From Paenibacillus sp. FSL R7-0204 (GTDB lineage Bacteria > Bacillota > Bacilli > Paenibacillales > Paenibacillaceae), in assembly GCF_038002225.1 (NCBI RefSeq), contig NZ_JBBOCA010000001.1, forward strand, positions 496,001 to 560,000: 64,000 nt of DNA, read 5' to 3'. Position numbers and translations under genes: made by a program. This document shows, piece after piece, positions 32,137 through 41,454 of this stretch. The notes beneath the pieces were generated by a model that worked only from the letters and a program-made list of their open reading frames with translations, was not told where the DNA came from and did not search any database. Within the stretch, counting starts at the first letter, position 1. Each line of letters opens with the position of its first letter.

Positions 32137-35100
32137 CTATTGAATCAACCACAATTTCAGCACTCTCACCAACTGTGTGGTATTAATCGGTTTGGATATA
32201 TAATCATTGGCTCCTGCTTCCAGGCATTTGACCCGGTCTTCCTCCAGGGCGCGGGCGGTCAGCGCGATAATGACGATCTGATCATAGTCCGGATTCAGCC
32301 GGATATGCTGCATCGTCTCGTAACCATCCATCTCCGGCATCATGATATCCATGAATATCAGCTCTACGTCCGGGTGGGTCTTCAGATGCTCGAGGGCTTC
32401 TCTGCCATTCTGGGCAAAGCTGATCTCCATATTATAACCTTCCAGCACACTGGATAACGCAAAAATATTACGCATATCATCATCCACAAGCAAAATGCTT
32501 TTTCCGGCAAAGGCGGATTCCGGATTATGCAGATTCTCGATCAGGCGCTGCTTATCCAAAGGCAGGTCTGCATGCTTACGGTGGAGGTACAGGGCCGTAT
32601 CATCATAGAGACGTTCCATTGAACGCACGTTCTTGATGACAATACTCTCGGCGTAGTGCTTAAGGCGCTGTTCATCTGTCTTGCTGAGATCCTTGCCTGT
32701 ATAAATAATCACCGGCAGTGTTTGCAGCTTGCGGTTGGTCTTGACCTGCTCCAGCAGGTCGAAGCCGGAAATATCCGAGAGGCCCAGGTCCAGCACCATA
32801 CAGTCAAAATGATGGCTGGCCAGATGCTCCATTGCTTCTCTTCCGGTGCCAACCGCAATAATGTTCACATCGGGGTGGGCGATGAATTCAACAAGACTGC
32901 CGCGCAGGACCTTGTTGTCTTCGACAATCAGCAGACTCTTCACCGGACGGCGGATATAAGTCTCAATCTGGAGAAAGGCTGCTTCCAGCTCGGCATAATC
33001 ATTCGGTTTCTTCCAGAAGGATAAAGCGCCCATCGAGAGGCTCTGCTGGTTCTCCTCAGCTGTTGAAATCACATGCACGGGGATATGCCGCAGCTCCGGC
33101 CGGCTCTTCAGGCGGCTGATAATGGACCAGCCGTCCAGAACGGGAAGATGCAGATCCAGCAGGATAGCATCAGGCTTATAGGCATGGGCCAGGGCAAGCC
33201 CCTGATCGCCCTGGAAGGCGACGATGGCCTTGAAGCCCCGGCAGCGCGCCAGCTCCAGCAGTCTGGCGGCGAATTCGGCATCCTCCTCGATAATCAGCAG
33301 GGTAATATCTCCGCTAAGCAGATTGCCCCGGTCATCATCCATTTCCGCATATTGCAGCAGCTTCGGATTGGAGATGGAAATGTCGGGCACGAAGGACTCA
33401 CGGAAGGCCGGGTTCTCGCGGCGGACAGGCTCGGAAGCCGGAAGCTCCGGAGAGGCTGCTGAATAGGCTGCGGCAGCAAGGGTCTGGGCATCCTCACCCG
33501 GTTCTACAGCGGGAATAATCAGGGAGAAGGTGCTGCCCTTGCCCTCTACGGAATCAACCTCAATTCTTCCGCCAAGGAGGGTGGCCAGCTCCCGGCAGAT
33601 CGTGAGGCCCAGACCGGTGCCGCCGTATTTGCGGCTGGTGGTGCCGTCTGCCTGCTGGAACGCCTCGAAGATGCTCTCCAGCTTGGAGGCGGCAATGCCG
33701 ATACCGGTATCACTGACGGCGAAGATGACCTCTTCGCCGCTGGTGCGGATCGACAGGGAGACGGAGCCTTGCTCAGGTGTGAATTTGATGGCGTTGGATA
33801 ACAGATTATTCAAGACCTGCTGCAATCTGTGACCGTCGGTCATCAGATAATCAGGCAGCCGGTTGTCGGAATGGACATCGAACCGCAGGTTCTTCTTCTT
33901 GGCCTGCTGTTCGAAATGGCGGTGGATATGATTGCTGAGGTCCAGCGGGGAGACCGGCTCGATGACCGGAGTCATTTTGCCGACCTCCAGCTTCGCCAGA
34001 TCAAGAATTTCATCGATTAGCTGCAGCAGGTCCTTGCCTGCCGAGAAGATCGTGTGAACGTATTCCAGCTGCTTCGCTTCCAGATTGCCGTCCTTGTTCT
34101 CGGCCAGAATCTGCGAGAGGATCAGCAGGCTGTTCAGCGGTGTGCGCAGCTCATGAGAGACATTGGCCAGGAATTCCGATTTGTACTGCGCAGCCATGAA
34201 GATCTCCTGTGCCTGCTCCTGAATCTCCTCCTTCTGCTTCTCGGTAAGCTCAACTTGAAGCAATAGCTGATCATGGGAGGCAGCCAGCTCCTCCTTCTGG
34301 ATCTGAAGCTCCTCGGTCTGGGATAGAAGCTCCTCCGTCTGAGATTGGAGCTCCTCCGTCTGGGCTTGAAGCTCCTCCGTCTGGGCTTGAAGCTGTTCTT
34401 TCTGTTCCAGCAATTCGTTGGTTTGGGCCTGAAGCTCCCCGGCCTGATCTGCGATCTCGGACTTTTGGATTTCGGTGATTTGAAGCTGCTTCTGCATATC
34501 GCGGTTTGCCGCAGAGATCTCGTCGGCCTGTGCCTTGATCTCCATGGTTTGCCGGCGGGAAATCTCCATCTGATTCTGCAATTCCAGGTTGGAGGCATGC
34601 AGCTCTTCCGTCTGCTGCCGCAGTTCCTCCGTCTGGGCTTCAATCTCGTCCTTCTGGGCCTCTGTGAGCTTCATTTGTGTCTGAAGCTGTTCATTGGAGG
34701 TCAGCAGGCTCTCGGACTGCGCCTCCAGTTCAGTCTTCTGGTCCTGTAACTGGTCGGTCTGCAGGCGCAGCTCCTCTGTCTGGGCCATCAGTTCTTCGGT
34801 CTGAGCTTCCAGCTCCTGGGTCTGGGCGGTCAGTTCTTCCGTCTGGGCTTCCAGTTCATCCTTCTGCAGCTGAGTCTCACTAAGCAGATCTTCGATCCGG
34901 GCGACATCCGCCAGGGTATTAATCAGCACGCCCATATTCTGTGCGGTGCGTTCAATCAGCTGCATCTCCTTGGAGCTGAACGGGCGTAGTGCCGCCAGCT
35001 CCATGACAGCAACAATTTCCTGCTCATGCTTAATAGGAACTATAATCAGTGAGGCAGGCGCAGCCTCCCCCAGACCGGAACGGACCTTGATATAATGCTC

Positions 35101-35739
35101 TGGAAGATCCTGCAGAACAATCATCTGCCCATCGAGTGCGCATTGTCCGACCAGGCCGCTGCCCAGAGGTATGGACTCCTGTTGTCCTGCGGTGTCATCG
35201 AAGGCATAGCCGGCCGCGAAGTTCAGCTGACCGCCCTGCTTAAGATAGATAGCCCCGTAGCTTCCGCCTACAGCGGTAGCCAGCCTGCCGATGAACACAC
35301 GCGAGGCCGTCCTCAGCTGGACAGAGCCTTGAAGCAGCAGCGCCATCTCAGACACCTGCGTATTAATCCAGGCCTGTTCTTCGGCTCTAAGCCGCAGTTC
35401 GCGCTCATCGGCGGTTCTATGATGAAGGTCAGCCGCCAGCCCGAAAAAGGAAGCGGCCAGCTGCCCGAATTCATCCTTCTGAACTGCAGCCGCAGCATCA
35501 GGGTTAAAAACGCCTGCTGCGATATCCTCTGAGATCTCCGTGATCCGGCTCAGACCGCGGTCTATATTTCGCTGAATATTGTATAGAAGGCCGATACTGA
35601 CCAGAATGCCGCCCGCACCTAATCCTGCTGCAACCAGGCGCGAGCTACCCTCCATAAAGAGTATAGTTATAATAATCATACTGCCTAGCAGCAGTATAGA
35701 GGCTAATGTAGCTAACCAAACCTGTTGTTTTATTCTCAT
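32137..35739 (-). CDS. Hybrid histidine kinase: HAMP, GAF, long heptad coil, three receivers
   Basis: A 1200-residue membrane kinase. Two N-terminal helices (8-30, 36-54) enclose almost no external loop, so it likely senses inside the cell. A HAMP (about 50-105) and GAF domain (about 125-275) follow. Residues 285-515 are a very long coiled coil built on the heptad AQTEELQ, repeated near-exactly many times. Then come HisKA (His529 in NVSHELRTPLN), HATPase (NLLSNAIKF, DTGIGI, GGTGLGL) and three receivers with Asp862, Asp984 and Asp1131. The domain order resembles large phosphorelay kinases of Bacillus and Paenibacillus. The ligand is unknown. Confidence 0.93.
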   Translation of the reverse strand: MRIKQQVWLATLASILLLGSMIIITILFMEGSSRLVAAGLGAGGILVSIGLLYNIQRNIDRGLSRITEISEDIAAGVFNPDAAAAVQKDEFGQLAASFFGLAADLHHRTADERELRLRAEEQAWINTQVSEMALLLQGSVQLRTASRVFIGRLATAVGGSYGAIYLKQGGQLNFAAGYAFDDTAGQQESIPLGSGLVGQCALDGQMIVLQDLPEHYIKVRSGLGEAAPASLIIVPIKHEQEIVAVMELAALRPFSSKEMQLIERTAQNMGVLINTLADVARIEDLLSETQLQKDELEAQTEELTAQTQELEAQTEELMAQTEELRLQTDQLQDQKTELEAQSESLLTSNEQLQTQMKLTEAQKDEIEAQTEELRQQTEELHASNLELQNQMEISRRQTMEIKAQADEISAANRDMQKQLQITEIQKSEIADQAGELQAQTNELLEQKEQLQAQTEELQAQTEELQSQTEELLSQTEELQIQKEELAASHDQLLLQVELTEKQKEEIQEQAQEIFMAAQYKSEFLANVSHELRTPLNSLLILSQILAENKDGNLEAKQLEYVHTIFSAGKDLLQLIDEILDLAKLEVGKMTPVIEPVSPLDLSNHIHRHFEQQAKKKNLRFDVHSDNRLPDYLMTDGHRLQQVLNNLLSNAIKFTPEQGSVSLSIRTSGEEVIFAVSDTGIGIAASKLESIFEAFQQADGTTSRKYGGTGLGLTICRELATLLGGRIEVDSVEGKGSTFSLIIPAVEPGEDAQTLAAAAYSAASPELPASEPVRRENPAFRESFVPDISISNPKLLQYAEMDDDRGNLLSGDITLLIIEEDAEFAARLLELARCRGFKAIVAFQGDQGLALAHAYKPDAILLDLHLPVLDGWSIISRLKSRPELRHIPVHVISTAEENQQSLSMGALSFWKKPNDYAELEAAFLQIETYIRRPVKSLLIVEDNKVLRGSLVEFIAHPDVNIIAVGTGREAMEHLASHHFDCMVLDLGLSDISGFDLLEQVKTNRKLQTLPVIIYTGKDLSKTDEQRLKHYAESIVIKNVRSMERLYDDTALYLHRKHADLPLDKQRLIENLHNPESAFAGKSILLVDDDMRNIFALSSVLEGYNMEISFAQNGREALEHLKTHPDVELIFMDIMMPEMDGYETMQHIRLNPDYDQIVIIALTARALEEDRVKCLEAGANDYISKPINTTQLVRVLKLWLIQ

Positions 35740-36034
35740 TGTTCGCCGCCTTTGTTCAGTTAGAGTGTTAAGCTATATAATTATAGCTTTTATGGGGCTT
35801 CAGTGATATAGAAGACATGAAGAAAACACCGGAAATCTAAAATTTACAAGCCTTCTCGGGGTCAGGCCAGCTTTTGCCTGAAGTTTCATGAAAACTATGA
35901 AATCAACGCAATTTACTTAAAATTTTGCTTGTAAGCGGCGATTAGAGCGTGTAAGATATACGAAGGTTTGTGAGCGGCCTTCTCTTATGAAGGTCATGTC
36001 TTACAGACAGGATTCATTTAACAGATTTCATATA
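35740..36034. other. Gap between the kinase promoter and the xpt leader
   Basis: AT-rich, without a coding frame. It holds the divergent promoters of the kinase operon (not pinned down) and xpt, and a short stem GGCCTTC/GAAGGTC (35974-35993). Confidence 0.5.
35929..35957 (+). promoter_or_regulatory. Candidate xpt promoter
   Basis: TTGTAA (35929-35934), 17-bp spacer, TAAGAT (35952-35957), about 70 bp before the riboswitch aptamer. Confidence 0.5.
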
Positions 36035-36105
36035 ACTCATATAATCTTGGGAATAGGGCCCATAAGTTTCTACCGGATAACCACTGTAATTATCCGACTA
36101 TGAGT
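36035..36105 (+). ncRNA. Guanine-class purine riboswitch aptamer
   Basis: P1 stem ACTCATA/TATGAGT (36035-36041, 36099-36105). The conserved joining sequences TATAATCTTGGG, AAGTTTCTACCGG and ATTATCCGACTATGAG match the purine aptamer. The ligand-pairing base is C (in CCGACTATG), which specifies guanine or hypoxanthine; adenine riboswitches have U there. Guanine binding should favour the downstream terminator and turn off xpt-pbuX. Confidence 0.96.
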
Positions 36106-36213
36106 GAAATAGCGCATCTAGGGTTCCGTTTCTTGTGCTGCGGCACGAAGAAGGGCTGGTCCAAGCGATGCGGACACGTTATGTGTTACACCACCAAGGG
36201 ACAAAAACCCAGA

Positions 36214-36260
36214 AGGACAGATTCACTTGAGAGAAATACTCAGGGGATCTGTCTTTTTTT
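36214..36260 (+). terminator. Riboswitch expression-platform terminator
   Basis: GGACAGAT...ATCTGTC stem with inner TGAG/CTCA, then T7. It lies about 110 bp after the aptamer and 45 bp before xpt. Confidence 0.9.
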
Positions 36261-36304
36261 ATTTAATCTGCTTTTTTTATTTCTAAGGAGGAAGATCCGC
36301 TGTA

Positions 36305-36910
36305 ATGAAAGTATTGGAAGAACGCATTAGACAAGAAGGCTTAATTCTATCGGAGACTGTACTGAAAGTGGACTCGTTCCTGAACCATCAGGTAGACACA
36401 GCGCTTGCGCTGGAGATCGGGAAGGAATTCGCAGCGGTCTTCGGGGACCGGCAGATCACCAAGGTGCTGACTGTAGAGGCCAGCGGTATCCAGTTCGCCA
36501 TGGCGGCGGGCATTGCGCTGGGCGTACCGTTCATCTACGCCAAGAAGAAGAAGGCAGTTACTTTGTCCGAAGCGGTGTATTCCGCACCGGTCCATTCCTT
36601 CACCCGTCAGGAGGACTACCAGATCAGCATTTCGCAGAAATATCTCGGGCCTGACGATACCGTATTGATTGTCGATGACTTCCTGGCTACGGGCGCGGCG
36701 CTTGTAGGGTTATGCGATATCGTAGCAGAGTCCGGGGCGCAACTGGCCGGGGTCGGCTGTGTTATCGAGAAGAGCTTCCAGGAGGGACGCGGTCTGCTGG
36801 AGCAGCGCGGAGTTCCGGTGTATTCCCTGGCGCGGATTGCTTCCATGTCGCCGGGTGAGATTCATTTCATAAATAATGAAGGATTAATCAAGGAGAGTGC
36901 AGGATGTTAA
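36305..36910 (+). CDS. xpt: Xanthine phosphoribosyltransferase
   Basis: A 201-residue type I phosphoribosyltransferase that makes XMP from xanthine and PRPP for purine salvage. The PRPP motif VLIVDDFLATGAA is at about residues 119-131; the N terminus MKVLEERIRQEGLILSETVLKVDSFLNHQVD is diagnostic of Xpt. AAGGAGG lies 13 bases before the ATG. The stop overlaps the pbuX start by 7 bp, so the genes are coupled. Controlled by the guanine riboswitch. Confidence 0.97.
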   Translation: MKVLEERIRQEGLILSETVLKVDSFLNHQVDTALALEIGKEFAAVFGDRQITKVLTVEASGIQFAMAAGIALGVPFIYAKKKKAVTLSEAVYSAPVHSFTRQEDYQISISQKYLGPDDTVLIVDDFLATGAALVGLCDIVAESGAQLAGVGCVIEKSFQEGRGLLEQRGVPVYSLARIASMSPGEIHFINNEGLIKESAGC

Positions 36911-38202
36911 GCAAACAGAAGATATTTGCCCTGGGGCTTCAGCATGTGCTGGCGATGTATGCCGGAGCGGTTATTGTACCGCTGGTTGTCGGGGGAGCAC
37001 TCAATTTGAACGGTACGCAGATGGCGTATCTGATAGCAGCGGATCTGTTCACCTGCGGGCTGGCAACCCTGCTGCAGATTATGGGCAGCAAATATTTCGG
37101 AAGCGGGCTGCCGGTGGTACTCGGCTGTACCTTCACGGCGGTCAGCCCGATTATCGCCATCGCTTCAGGCTCCAATCTGGCAACGGCTTACGGCGCGATC
37201 ATTATCTCCGGATTATTCGTGGTACTGGCAGCCCCGGTGTACGGGAAGCTGCTGAAGTTCTTCCCGACCGTGGTCACCGGCTCGGTAGTTACAATCATCG
37301 GACTGTCACTGATTCCTGTTGCGATGAATAATGTGGCCGGCGGCCAGGGAAGCGCCGACTTCGGGCAGCCCAGCAATCTGCTGCTGGCTCTGATCACTCT
37401 GCTCGTGATTCTGGCCGTGAACCGGCTGACTACAGGGTTTCTGCGCTCCGTATCCGTGCTGGTAGGACTTGTAGTGGGTACTGTAATCGGCTATGCCATG
37501 GGCATCGTACATTTCTCTACCGTGACCACAGCTTCCTGGGTCAGCGTTGCACAGCCGTTCTACTTCGGCTGGCCTCAGTTCAGCATCACCGCGATCTTCA
37601 CAATGATTATCGTGAATATCGTGTCTATGGTCGAATCGACAGGGGTCTACTTTGCCGTTGGTAAGGCGACGGACCAGCGGGTGGAGCAGAAGCAGATCGT
37701 GAACGGTCTGCGCTCCGAGGGACTGGCCATCATGCTGGGCGGCCTGTTCAACGCTTTCCCGTACACCGCATTCTCCCAGAATGTCGGCTTGCTGTCGCTG
37801 ACGCGGGTGAAGACGCGGAATGTTATTTTTGCAGCAGGCGGAATTATGATCGTACTTGGTCTGCTGCCGAAGCTTGCGGCACTGACTACAGTGGTGCCGA
37901 ATGCGGTGCTGGGCGGGGCGATGATTGTCATGTTCGGCTCGGTCGCTGCTTCAGGTATGTCGATTCTATCCGATGTGGATCTGCGCAAGGACGGCAATCT
38001 GCTGATTGCTGCCTGCAGCATCGCGGTGGGCCTCGGTTCTGCAGTGCTTCCGTCCATGTTCGACCAGCTTCCGGAATTCGCCAGAATGCTGCTGCAGAAC
38101 GGAATCGTATCCGGGTCGCTGACAGCGATCATTCTCAATATCTTCTTGTCGAAGACCCAGGAGAGTGCGGTTCCTGCCGCAGCCGCTCCAGAAACGAAGT
38201 AA
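36904..38202 (+). CDS. pbuX: Xanthine permease, NCS2 family
   Basis: A 432-residue proton symporter of the nucleobase-ascorbate transporter family with about 14 helices. Marks include GLQHVLAMYAGAVIVPLVVGGAL at the N terminus, the substrate-site Glu in MVESTGVYFAVGKATD (near residue 246) and the half-helix region FPYTAFSQNVGLLSLTRVKTR. It brings xanthine into the cell for Xpt. The gene pair and riboswitch reproduce the B. subtilis xpt-pbuX operon. Confidence 0.97.
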   Translation: MLSKQKIFALGLQHVLAMYAGAVIVPLVVGGALNLNGTQMAYLIAADLFTCGLATLLQIMGSKYFGSGLPVVLGCTFTAVSPIIAIASGSNLATAYGAIIISGLFVVLAAPVYGKLLKFFPTVVTGSVVTIIGLSLIPVAMNNVAGGQGSADFGQPSNLLLALITLLVILAVNRLTTGFLRSVSVLVGLVVGTVIGYAMGIVHFSTVTTASWVSVAQPFYFGWPQFSITAIFTMIIVNIVSMVESTGVYFAVGKATDQRVEQKQIVNGLRSEGLAIMLGGLFNAFPYTAFSQNVGLLSLTRVKTRNVIFAAGGIMIVLGLLPKLAALTTVVPNAVLGGAMIVMFGSVAASGMSILSDVDLRKDGNLLIAACSIAVGLGSAVLPSMFDQLPEFARMLLQNGIVSGSLTAIILNIFLSKTQESAVPAAAAPETK

Positions 38203-38236
38203 AATATTCCATCCACGTAGCTCTAATAAGATGAAC

Positions 38237-38273
38237 AGCCGATTCCGAAATATATGGAACTCGGCTTTTTTTT
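38237..38273 (+). terminator. pbuX terminator
   Basis: AGCCGATTCC and GGAACTCGGCT form a stem with one bulge, followed by T8. Confidence 0.87.
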
Positions 38274-38294
38274 GCTTCAGATGAACGGAGCCTG

Positions 38295-38311
38295 TTGTAT
38301 AATTTATACAA
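38295..38311. promoter_or_regulatory. 17-bp palindrome over a -10 box before the 7TM hybrid kinase
   Basis: TTGTATAA, central T, TTATACAA: a perfect inverted repeat that contains TATAAT (38298-38303), 28 bp before the start codon. It is probably an operator at the kinase promoter; a good -35 box is not evident, so an activator may be needed. Confidence 0.5.
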
Positions 38312-38339
38312 TGACAACTAGAAGGGACTGGCAGAGGAC

Positions 38340-41300
38340 ATGAGAAAGTATTGGCTGAGTATTCTCGGCAGTCTGGTGCTGGTGCTGATCGTTCCGCTGC
38401 TCTCGGTCCTCCAGACACATCAGATCAAGGGAGACAGGCCGCAGGCCGTGCAGGGCGTGATTGACCTTCGCTCCTGGGACGCCCGCCACGACGGGATTAT
38501 GAAGCTGGATGGAGAGTGGGAGCTGTACCGGGATGTGCTGCTGTCGCCTGAGGATTTTCATCCGGTGAAAGCGGGTAAGGAGGTTCCCGCCGCCTCTGCG
38601 ATGATTCAGGTTCCGGGGAAGTGGAACGACGATATCACTGAACAGGGCGAGCGCAGAGCCAAAGGCTATGCTACCTACCGTCTTCAGGCGAAGATTATCC
38701 CAGGGGAAACCGTAGTCTATGGTCTGCGCACCAGCAACATCCGCAGTGCAAGCAAAGTCTATCTGAACGGGCAGGAGATTGGAAGCAGCGGGTCTCCGGC
38801 AGCCTCGGCTTCTGAGGGCAGACAGAATAACATGCCTTTTATGGGATTCGCCTCGGTAACCGGAGATAACATGGAGATTATTGTGCAGGTGGCTAACTAC
38901 AGCTACTCCTCAGGCGGGATCGTTCAGCCGATAGTGATCGGTAATCAGGCCGCTATTTTGAAGCACAGGGAATTTGCCCTGTTTGTAGACGGGGCTGCGC
39001 TGATCGGATTCTTCGTGCTGTCCCTCTTCCTGCTGATGTTCTCCAAGGTAAGGGAGAGCCGGGGGGTCACATTATACCTGGGCTTGTTCTGTATTGCAGC
39101 GTTTGTCTACATTTTTACGCATGGCGAAAAGCTCATCCTGACGGCGCTGCCAGGCTTCCCTTACGAGATTATACTCAAGCTGCAGCTCGCATCCTCCACA
39201 CTGGTCTATTATTATCTGCTGCACTATGTCGCCAATTCAGTGAATTACCCGATGTCTATCGGGGTAATTAAGGCCTCCAGGCTGGTTACGGCATTCCTGC
39301 TGCTGATTGCTGCCTTCGTCCCGGCCTATCTGTTCAGCTATCTGGAGGTGCTGCTGCTGACCTGGGGCTCTGTAAGCCTGGGCTTCGTGCTCTACTCCAT
39401 GGTCCAGGGCACCCGGCGAAATCGGAAGAATATGTTCCTGATGATGGTCAGTATTGAGAGCCTGAGCGTGGTCATTATCTATTATCTGGTCAGCTTCATG
39501 GGCATGACCTTCAGTTATTTCATCATCTCCTACGAAATACTCCTGTTCGGGTTCGTGCAGGCGATCCTTATGACCCGGCAATACGCAGCTTCCTTCCGCG
39601 AAGTGGAGCAGCTCTCACGCCGCCTTTTGTCGCTTGACGGCTTGAAGGATGACTTCATCTCCGATACCTCGCAGGAGCTGCGGAGGCCGCTGCAGGGGAT
39701 TGTCAACCTGGCCAAGGTGCTGGCTCAGGGGACGGCCGGCTCTATCAGCGCTGCCCAGCAGGATCAGCTGCTCACGATTGTCTCCACCGGCAAGCGGCTT
39801 ACAGCCCTGATCCATGATATGTCGGACTTCGCGAAGCTGAATCACGGCGCGCTCTTCCTGCGCCGGCAGGCCGTCGATCTCCGCATGGCAGCTTCCTCCA
39901 TTATGGCGGTCACCCGTCAGGTCTACGGCAACAGCCAGCTGGAATTCCGGCTGAATCTGCCGGAGCAGCTTCCGCTGCTGGAGACAGATGAGCAGCGGTT
40001 CGCTCAGATTCTGCATAATTTACTCGCGAGTGCAGTGAATTATACGCCCAGAGGCGTGATAACGCTGTCTGCTGAGGTTAAAGAAGAGTATGTTGCCATC
40101 ATCATAACAGACACTGGCCAGGGTATCGCGCCTGAGCGTCTGCGTACGATCTTCGATGCCAATGATCCAAGCGGTCCTGCCGCCAGTAAGGTCTACCGTG
40201 AGAACGGGCTTGGCCTCAGCATTACCCAGAGGCTGGTAGAACTGACGGGCGGGGAGATTGAGGTGCATTCCGAACTGGGGCAAGGCTCCGTCTTCAGCTT
40301 CACCCAGCCGATCCTGCAGAGGAGTCATGCACTGCTGGAGGAGGAATTCGGAGAGCTTCACGGCTGGGAGACGGAGCCTTCGTACACGCTTCCCGGAGAA
40401 GAACCTGTGCAGCTGCCGTCTGAAGACTGCTGCTCCATTCTGGTAGTGGATAATGATCCCGTTAACCTCCGCGTGCTGGTAGGCGTATTGCAGCTGGATA
40501 ACCATTCCGTGATTACTGCCAGCAGCGGAGCTGAGGCGATCCAGATCATCCAGCAGCATCCTGAGCTTGATCTGGTGATTGCCGACTGGGTAATGCCGGA
40601 GATGCCGGGGCTTCTGCTCTGTAAGGCCATCCGTGAACGGTTCACCTTGTCCGAGCTGCCGATTCTGGTGCTGATGGCGAGCAGCCGCCCTGATGATATC
40701 CTCGCAGCCTTCGAGGCCGGAGCGAATGATTATCTGAGCAAGCCGGTGGAGGTGCGCGAATTCAAGGCACGGATGCAGACCCTGCTGGATATGCGTAAGT
40801 CGATTCGTGTATCTGTCCAGTCGGAGATTGCCTTCCTGCAGGCGCAGATTAAGCCGCATTTCTTATATAATGCGCTGAACGCCATTATCTCGGTCTGTCC
40901 GGAGGACCCGGACAAGGCTACGGAGCTGCTGCTGGACCTCAGCCAGTATCTGCGGAGTAGCTTCGACTTCCAGAACCGGGGACAGACGGTTTCTATGGAG
41001 AAGGAGCTGGGACTCGTCAAATCCTATCTTGCGCTGGAGCAGGCACGATTCGATGAACGGCTGAATATCGAGTTCGAGGTGCCGGAAGATGTGATGGCGA
41101 TGGTTCCGCCGCTGAGCATCCAGCCGATTGTGGAGAATGCCGTGAATCATGGCCTGATGCAGAAGGAGGCCGGAGGGACAGTAAGGCTGACCGTCGAGCT
41201 GCTGCCGGGCAGGCTCAAGGTAGCGGTCACAGATGACGGTGTAGGAATGACTCCGGAGAAGATTGCAGAGATCCTCTCGGAAGAGCGGACAGAGGGGGGC

Positions 41301-41411
41301 ATCGGGCTGCGCAATATTCAGCACCGTCTGCTCAAGATGTACGGAGCAGGCCTGAATATCGACAGTGTACCGGGAAGGGGGACCGCTATATCATATACCA
41401 TCCCCACCTAA
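38340..41411 (+). CDS. 7TM-type hybrid sensor kinase with a degenerate first transmitter and an intact LytS-type second one
   Basis: A 1023-residue protein. It has an N-terminal signal-anchor, an extracellular beta-rich domain (about 35-205, 7TMR-DISM-like), and seven helices (about 212-412). A HisKA/HATPase unit follows (430-660) in which the H-box His is Gln445 (SDTSQELRRP) and the N-box Mg-binding Asn is Ser564 (HNLLASAVNY). The D box (Asp591) and G box remain. A receiver with Asp749 follows, then a His-kinase/HATPase of the LytS family with His840 (QIKPHFLYN) and Asn933 (ENAVNHG), both intact. So the first unit looks like a pseudokinase and the second does the phosphorylation. The response regulator gene follows directly. 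Confidence 0.92.
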   Translation: MRKYWLSILGSLVLVLIVPLLSVLQTHQIKGDRPQAVQGVIDLRSWDARHDGIMKLDGEWELYRDVLLSPEDFHPVKAGKEVPAASAMIQVPGKWNDDITEQGERRAKGYATYRLQAKIIPGETVVYGLRTSNIRSASKVYLNGQEIGSSGSPAASASEGRQNNMPFMGFASVTGDNMEIIVQVANYSYSSGGIVQPIVIGNQAAILKHREFALFVDGAALIGFFVLSLFLLMFSKVRESRGVTLYLGLFCIAAFVYIFTHGEKLILTALPGFPYEIILKLQLASSTLVYYYLLHYVANSVNYPMSIGVIKASRLVTAFLLLIAAFVPAYLFSYLEVLLLTWGSVSLGFVLYSMVQGTRRNRKNMFLMMVSIESLSVVIIYYLVSFMGMTFSYFIISYEILLFGFVQAILMTRQYAASFREVEQLSRRLLSLDGLKDDFISDTSQELRRPLQGIVNLAKVLAQGTAGSISAAQQDQLLTIVSTGKRLTALIHDMSDFAKLNHGALFLRRQAVDLRMAASSIMAVTRQVYGNSQLEFRLNLPEQLPLLETDEQRFAQILHNLLASAVNYTPRGVITLSAEVKEEYVAIIITDTGQGIAPERLRTIFDANDPSGPAASKVYRENGLGLSITQRLVELTGGEIEVHSELGQGSVFSFTQPILQRSHALLEEEFGELHGWETEPSYTLPGEEPVQLPSEDCCSILVVDNDPVNLRVLVGVLQLDNHSVITASSGAEAIQIIQQHPELDLVIADWVMPEMPGLLLCKAIRERFTLSELPILVLMASSRPDDILAAFEAGANDYLSKPVEVREFKARMQTLLDMRKSIRVSVQSEIAFLQAQIKPHFLYNALNAIISVCPEDPDKATELLLDLSQYLRSSFDFQNRGQTVSMEKELGLVKSYLALEQARFDERLNIEFEVPEDVMAMVPPLSIQPIVENAVNHGLMQKEAGGTVRLTVELLPGRLKVAVTDDGVGMTPEKIAEILSEERTEGGIGLRNIQHRLLKMYGAGLNIDSVPGRGTAISYTIPT

Positions 41412-41454
41412 AGGCATTTGAGAACTACGAACGAAGAGGAGGTGAGTCCGCCTG

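Noticed and set aside
36035..36105. Adenine riboswitch
   Set aside because: The base that pairs with the ligand is C, not U, and the downstream genes are for xanthine salvage.
36897..37331. 144-codon frame overlapping xpt and pbuX
   Set aside because: Shadow in another phase of pbuX, which has full family motifs.
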